Positions 5,703-9,106 of a stretch of DNA of 9,106 bases are shown here, piece after piece. The stretch is from an uncultured candidate division Zixibacteria bacterium (GTDB lineage Bacteria; Zixibacteria; MSB-5A5; GN15; FEB-12). How positions within the stretch are numbered: position 1 is the stretch's first letter; each line of letters starts with the position of its first letter. The DNA lies in NCBI GenBank assembly GCA_913009765.1, contig CAJVYT010000158.1, forward strand, positions 1-9,106, read 5' to 3'. The notes under the pieces were generated by a model. It searched no databases. It was not told the origin of the DNA and saw only the letters and a list, made by a program, of their open reading frames with translations. A program made the position numbers and the translations under genes.

Positions 5703-6443
5703 ATGATAGAAAAAATTGCCAAAATAGTTCAGAATTGTCAGCGAATAGTTGTTTTAACCGGTGCCGGAATTTCTGCAGAGTCGGGTGTGCCGACTTTCAG
5801 AGGGAAAGAGGGTCTTTGGGGGAAATTCAAACCGGAAGAACTTGCCACTATGGATGCCTTTATGGCAAACTCTGAAATTGTCTGGGAGTGGTATAACTGG
5901 CGACGGGAGTTAATGGGAAAGGTGCAGCCAAATGCTGGACACACCGCTTTAACAGATTTAGAAAATCTATCGGAGAAATTTACACTTATTACACAAAATG
6001 TCGATGGACTGCATGCTCTTGCCAAAACTCAGAATATTTTGGAGTTACACGGTAATATCTATCGAAATAAATGTGTTGTCTGCAATACTATTGTCAATAA
6101 CTCAGTTGAAATTCAACCGGATGCGATACCTTTATGTGAAAAATGTGGAGGGAAAATACGTCCTGATGTTGTCTGGTTTGGCGAAATGCTCGATGAACAT
6201 ATTATTGAACAAGCATTTTCTGATAGTGAGAAAGCTGATATCTTCTTTTCTGTCGGAACATCAGCAGTAGTCCATCCGGCTGCCTCGCTTCCGGCAGCAG
6301 CAAAACAAAATGGGGCAATCTTAGTTGAAATCAATATGGAAAAGACACCACTCACATCAATAGCCGATTATTTTATCCCGGGAAAATCAGGTGAAATCTT
6401 ACCTAAAATAGTTAAAATGATTTCAGAAAAGAAATCTATTTAA
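5703..6443 (+). CDS. cobB: NAD-dependent protein deacylase, sirtuin family, class III type
   Basis: Sirtuins remove acyl groups from lysines using NAD+, yielding nicotinamide and O-acyl-ADP-ribose. At 246 residues this is a normal compact bacterial CobB/SIRT5-like protein. The NAD site is GAGISAESGVPTFRG (20-34) and TQNVDGLH (97-104). The catalytic His is His116 in LHGN. The structural zinc is bound by Cys124, Cys127, Cys145 and Cys148. GTSAVVHPAASLP (185-197) is the usual late Rossmann motif. Tyr64 and Arg67 in WYNWRR match the YxxR pair that lets SIRT5 and E. coli CobB bind succinyl/malonyl-lysine, so desuccinylase activity is likely in addition to deacetylation (inference from family knowledge). 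No acetyl-CoA synthetase or acetyltransferase gene lies next to it. It is downstream of the repeat-rich spacer and probably has its own promoter. Confidence 0.96.
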   Translation: MIEKIAKIVQNCQRIVVLTGAGISAESGVPTFRGKEGLWGKFKPEELATMDAFMANSEIVWEWYNWRRELMGKVQPNAGHTALTDLENLSEKFTLITQNVDGLHALAKTQNILELHGNIYRNKCVVCNTIVNNSVEIQPDAIPLCEKCGGKIRPDVVWFGEMLDEHIIEQAFSDSEKADIFFSVGTSAVVHPAASLPAAAKQNGAILVEINMEKTPLTSIADYFIPGKSGEILPKIVKMISEKKSI

Positions 6444-6470
6444 GTTGCATCTTCGGCTTATTTTCAGTAG

Positions 6471-6476
6471 TATAAT
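6471..6476 (+). promoter_or_regulatory. -10 box before the TPR lipoprotein gene
   Basis: A perfect TATAAT lies 20 bases before the ATG at 6497, in the 53-bp gap after cobB. The only -35-like hexamer, TTGCAT (6445-6450), is 20 bases away, which is too long. Transcription could start near 6483, leaving a leader of about 14 bases without a Shine-Dalgarno. No terminator is visible after cobB, so read-through is also possible. Confidence 0.4.
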
Positions 6477-6496
6477 ACAATAGAATATTGTTAAAT

Positions 6497-8614
6497 ATGA
6501 CCAAAAAAAGACTTACATATATTACACTGCTACTGTGTATAGCAGCATTTATCTGCCAATCCGGCTGTGTATATTACAATACGTTTTATAATGCAAAAAA
6601 AGCGTTCAATAAAGCAGAAAAAGCGAGAGAGAAGAATAAATACACATCCCGAACGGGTGGTGGGCAGCAGTATAAAATAGCTATTGAAAAAGCTCTCAAA
6701 GTAATAGAAAACAACCCCAATACAAAATATTATGATGATGCTTTATATGTCGTTGGAGTTTCATACTACTATACAAGACAATATGGTAAAGCCGACCGAA
6801 GGTTTAGAGAACTGCTGGCTAATTATACTGAATCTCCATATGTCAAAGAATCAGAACTCTATCTTGCAAAAACCAAGTTAAAACTTCGTGAGCAAACTCA
6901 GGCAATGGAATTATTTGAAAATATTTTTAATGCTGACTATGAAAAATCATTCAAAGCAGAAGCTGCTATGGGATTGGGTCGATATTATTATGAAAATCGT
7001 AATATTGCAGATGCTCAGCCGTATTTTTATGCAGTGCGTGACTCATTAGGTGATAAAATAGAAAAAAAAATAGCACAAAAATATATCGCCGATGGATATT
7101 ATGCTCTTTTTAAATTTGATGATGCCCAAAGTGCTTATTTGCAGATAATAGGTATGGACCCGGATAAAAAAGAGAAATATCATGCTCTTTTTTCTGCATC
7201 GAAAGCTGCTTATAATATGTCAAGAATAGATGAGGGGATAGACTATCTCAACACCCTCTTAAAAGATGAACTCTACTTTGATTCTGTTGGTTCAATAAAT
7301 TTGGCAATCGCTAAAGGATATGACTATAAAGGTGATTATGATGCAGCCGAAGAATTATATAGCAGTATTGCAAAGGATGAAGATTCTAAGCGTTCTGCTG
7401 CAACCGCATATTATCAGCTTGGACTTATAGCACAATTTGATAAAGATGATTTGGTGTTGGCAAAAGAATATTATGATAAATCTACAAAACTAAACAGAGC
7501 AACAGATTTTGGCAAGGACGCTTTAAAACGCTCTGCCGATATTGGCAAATTGGACACTTATGCAAGAACCTTACTTATTGACTCTACAACTACGCAAGAA
7601 AATATTGATGATGCCGCCTTTGCTCAAATACAATTAGCACAACTTTACTGGTTATCATTGGATAAACCTGATACGGCAATTATTGAAATGCAATATGTCA
7701 TTGACTCTTTTCCAACTGCTTATGATGCTCCATCGGCTTTAATTGCGTTGTCGCAAATGTATAGAGAATATAAAGATGATTCAACAGCGGCAGATTCAAT
7801 ACTTTATTTAGTTTTAGAAAAATACCCAACATCAGATAGAGTTTCAGAAGTTCTCGGATTATTAGGTTTGCTGGGGACCGAGGCAGATACCGGATATGCT
7901 GAACTTTATTTACATAAAGCAGAGAACTTTCTTGTAGATGATAATAATAGAGATTCAGCAAAGTATTATTATCAATATATCGTAGATAATTTTCCGGAAT
8001 CAGACCTTTATTTACATGCTCGTTTTGCTCTTTTATGGATAGAAGAAGAGTATGAGTCCCCAGGTGATTCATCGCTATTTTTTGCTTATAATGCTTTTAT
8101 TGATTCATTTCCGTCAAGCCCATGGGCAAAAGAAGCGAACAAAATTGTAAGAGTTGCCAACAGAGAAAAACAAAAAGAAAAATTGTCCGACTCTTTGGGA
8201 ACTGATTCACTCGGTGAAAACCTATTAGCAAATAAAGAAGGAGAGCCGTCGGATCTGGTAAATGAAGAGGGCGGATATATGGCTCCAATTGAAGCATTGT
8301 ATGTAGCTCCGGATGGATCAAAGGCAATTAAGATGCCTAATCAGCCAATAGATATCAAAAAGAAATTTGTATACCCCCAAGAAGCATATAATTCAGAATG
8401 GGAGGGAGACTTATATTTTCAAATCTTACTTGATTTTTCCGGCGAGATTTCTGATTATGTTCTAAAAATTCGATCACCCAATGCAGCTATTGATAGAGAG
8501 GCAACGGAAACTGTTTCAACCATGGTGTTTGATATGCTCAAAATACCACCTGAATTTTCTGAGTATTGGTTTGTGTATAGATTTAGAGTTATAAAACCGG
8601 ATAAATTGCGATGA
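6497..8614 (+). CDS. TPR-repeat lipoprotein with C-terminal TonB-like domain
   Basis: The ATG at 6497 (705 aa) is preferred to a TTG three codons upstream, since it starts a normal signal peptide MTKKRLTYITLLLCIAAF. The peptide ends in CQSGC, so Cys24 is the likely lipidated residue of a lipoprotein signal; Gln at -3 is atypical. Next comes YYNTFYNAKKAFNKAEKA, a mature N-terminus common in FCB-lineage envelope lipoproteins. From about residue 60 to 555 the protein is a series of TPR-like helical hairpins, for example DDALYVVGVSYYYTRQYGKA and DNFPESDLYLHARFALLWIE, resembling BamD/YbgF-type outer-membrane assembly scaffolds. A polar linker (about 556-620) leads to a TonB C-terminal-like fold (about 621-700: YPQEAYNSEWEGDLYFQILL, then AIDREATETV and YWFVYRFRVIKP). 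The likely place is the periplasmic face of the outer membrane. The exact role is unknown. The stop codon overlaps the pyrK start. Confidence 0.88.
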   Translation: MTKKRLTYITLLLCIAAFICQSGCVYYNTFYNAKKAFNKAEKAREKNKYTSRTGGGQQYKIAIEKALKVIENNPNTKYYDDALYVVGVSYYYTRQYGKADRRFRELLANYTESPYVKESELYLAKTKLKLREQTQAMELFENIFNADYEKSFKAEAAMGLGRYYYENRNIADAQPYFYAVRDSLGDKIEKKIAQKYIADGYYALFKFDDAQSAYLQIIGMDPDKKEKYHALFSASKAAYNMSRIDEGIDYLNTLLKDELYFDSVGSINLAIAKGYDYKGDYDAAEELYSSIAKDEDSKRSAATAYYQLGLIAQFDKDDLVLAKEYYDKSTKLNRATDFGKDALKRSADIGKLDTYARTLLIDSTTTQENIDDAAFAQIQLAQLYWLSLDKPDTAIIEMQYVIDSFPTAYDAPSALIALSQMYREYKDDSTAADSILYLVLEKYPTSDRVSEVLGLLGLLGTEADTGYAELYLHKAENFLVDDNNRDSAKYYYQYIVDNFPESDLYLHARFALLWIEEEYESPGDSSLFFAYNAFIDSFPSSPWAKEANKIVRVANREKQKEKLSDSLGTDSLGENLLANKEGEPSDLVNEEGGYMAPIEALYVAPDGSKAIKMPNQPIDIKKKFVYPQEAYNSEWEGDLYFQILLDFSGEISDYVLKIRSPNAAIDREATETVSTMVFDMLKIPPEFSEYWFVYRFRVIKPDKLR

Positions 8615-9076
8615 TAAAACCAACGTGTGAAGACACTTTTTTACTGAAAAAACGTAACTTACATAATAATTATTTTTCGTTTACCTTTCGACCTTATTCA
8701 CAAATTAAGAAATGTAAACCGGGGCATTTCATACAACTACAACTACCGGAAACGGATATTTTTTTTAGAAGACCATTTTCTATCGCATCGGTTACATCTG
8801 ATGGTGATATTGAAATAATTTTTAAAATTTTCGGCAAAGGAACGGCTCTGCTTGCCAATTTGAAAAAAGGTGACCGAGTTAATTTATTAGGACCTCTCGG
8901 TGTACCTTTTACATTCCCCAAAAAAAATGAGCAAACAATAATTATTGCCGGAGGTGTAGGATTTCCGCCGCTTATGTATCTTGCAGTTGAAATGATTGCC
9001 AAAGGATATGAGCCAAAATCTATTCAATTTTTTTATGGCGGTCGGAAAACCGATGATATTATTGAAAAAAAGAGAC
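8611..9076 (+). CDS. pyrK: Dihydroorotate dehydrogenase electron-transfer subunit, N-terminal part
   Basis: PyrK carries FAD and a 2Fe-2S cluster and passes electrons between NAD(H) and the PyrD subunit in the fourth step of pyrimidine synthesis. The 155 genuine residues show the ferredoxin-reductase-type FAD domain with RRPFSIAS (53-60, flavin binding), GKGTALLANLKKGDRVNLLG (75-94) and the start of the NAD domain with IIIAGGVGFPPL (110-121). The family is about 250-260 residues long, so the rest of the NAD domain and the Cys-rich 2Fe-2S tail are missing. The reading frame continues to a TGA at 9097-9099, but those codons are sequencing adapter, so neither the last seven residues nor that stop are real. 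The ATG overlaps the upstream stop (ATGA), suggesting translational coupling. Related electron-transfer subunits of other flavoenzymes cannot be excluded without the C-terminus. Confidence 0.85.
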
Positions 9077-9106
9077 AGATCGGAAGAGCACACGTCTGAA
9101 CTCCAG
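9077..9106 (+). other. Illumina TruSeq adapter sequence (assembly artefact)
   Basis: The last 30 bases begin AGATCGGAAGAGC and continue with CACGTCTGAACTCCAG, with one A between the two strings. They match the Illumina TruSeq Read 1 3' adapter base for base, as I remember it. This is read-through of a short insert left in the assembly, not genomic DNA. It should be trimmed before any use of the contig end. Confidence 0.97.

Noticed and set aside
6488..6496. TTG start three codons upstream for the lipoprotein
   Set aside because: The ATG at 6497 gives a standard signal peptide with positive charges right after Met; no ribosome site favours the TTG.
7698..8072. Minus-strand 124-codon ORF inside the TPR lipoprotein gene
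   Set aside because: Shadow of a well-supported gene; no domain and no ribosome site noted.
9077..9099. Natural C-terminus QIGRAHV and stop codon of pyrK
   Set aside because: Encoded by adapter sequence; the protein is far shorter than its family and lacks the 2Fe-2S cysteines.

Overview
The window is chromosomal DNA of a low-GC bacterium (A/T-rich, standard code). It most likely belongs to the FCB superphylum (Bacteroidetes/Chlorobi and related candidate phyla) or a close relative. Three things suggest this. SecA carries a stretch about 90 residues longer than E. coli SecA between the Walker B region and the PPXD/NBD2 part, as in Bacteroidetes-type SecA. A large TPR lipoprotein begins CVYYNTFYNAKKAF, a form typical of uncultured FCB lineages. 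Shine-Dalgarno sites are weak or absent before most genes. I cannot name the phylum from sequence alone. The contig looks like a draft or metagenome assembly, because its last 30 bases are Illumina adapter, not genome.

Layout. Positions 1-1702 (minus) hold the N-terminal two thirds of secA, running off the left edge. Positions 1786-2028 (minus) encode an unrecognised 80-residue protein with two membrane segments, a strong Shine-Dalgarno and a near-consensus promoter. A divergent intergenic region (2029-2139) separates it from plus-strand genes: rsgA (ribosome-assembly GTPase, 2140-3057) and a GH57 glucanotransferase/amylase (3134-5293). Positions 5294-5702 are non-coding and packed with inverted repeats. 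They hold a terminator-like perfect palindrome with a T-run, two further dyads that share a GTAGGG/GTAGCG start, and a 123-bp MITE-like element with 14-bp terminal inverted repeats and a 6-bp CTTAAA target duplication. After it come a class III-type sirtuin deacylase (cobB, 5703-6443), a TPR lipoprotein ending in a TonB-C-like domain (6497-8614), and the start of pyrK (8611-9076), which overlaps the lipoprotein gene by 4 bp and is cut off by the adapter.

How the genes relate. These are mostly housekeeping genes (protein export, 30S maturation, alpha-glucan metabolism, protein deacylation, envelope, pyrimidine synthesis) and do not form one pathway. The lipoprotein and pyrK are probably translationally coupled. 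I found no defence system, CRISPR, RNA gene or obvious new multi-gene system. The most unusual material is the repeat-rich spacer at 5294-5702, the TPR/TonB-C lipoprotein architecture, and the adapter artefact at the right end, which creates a false pyrK C-terminus and stop codon.
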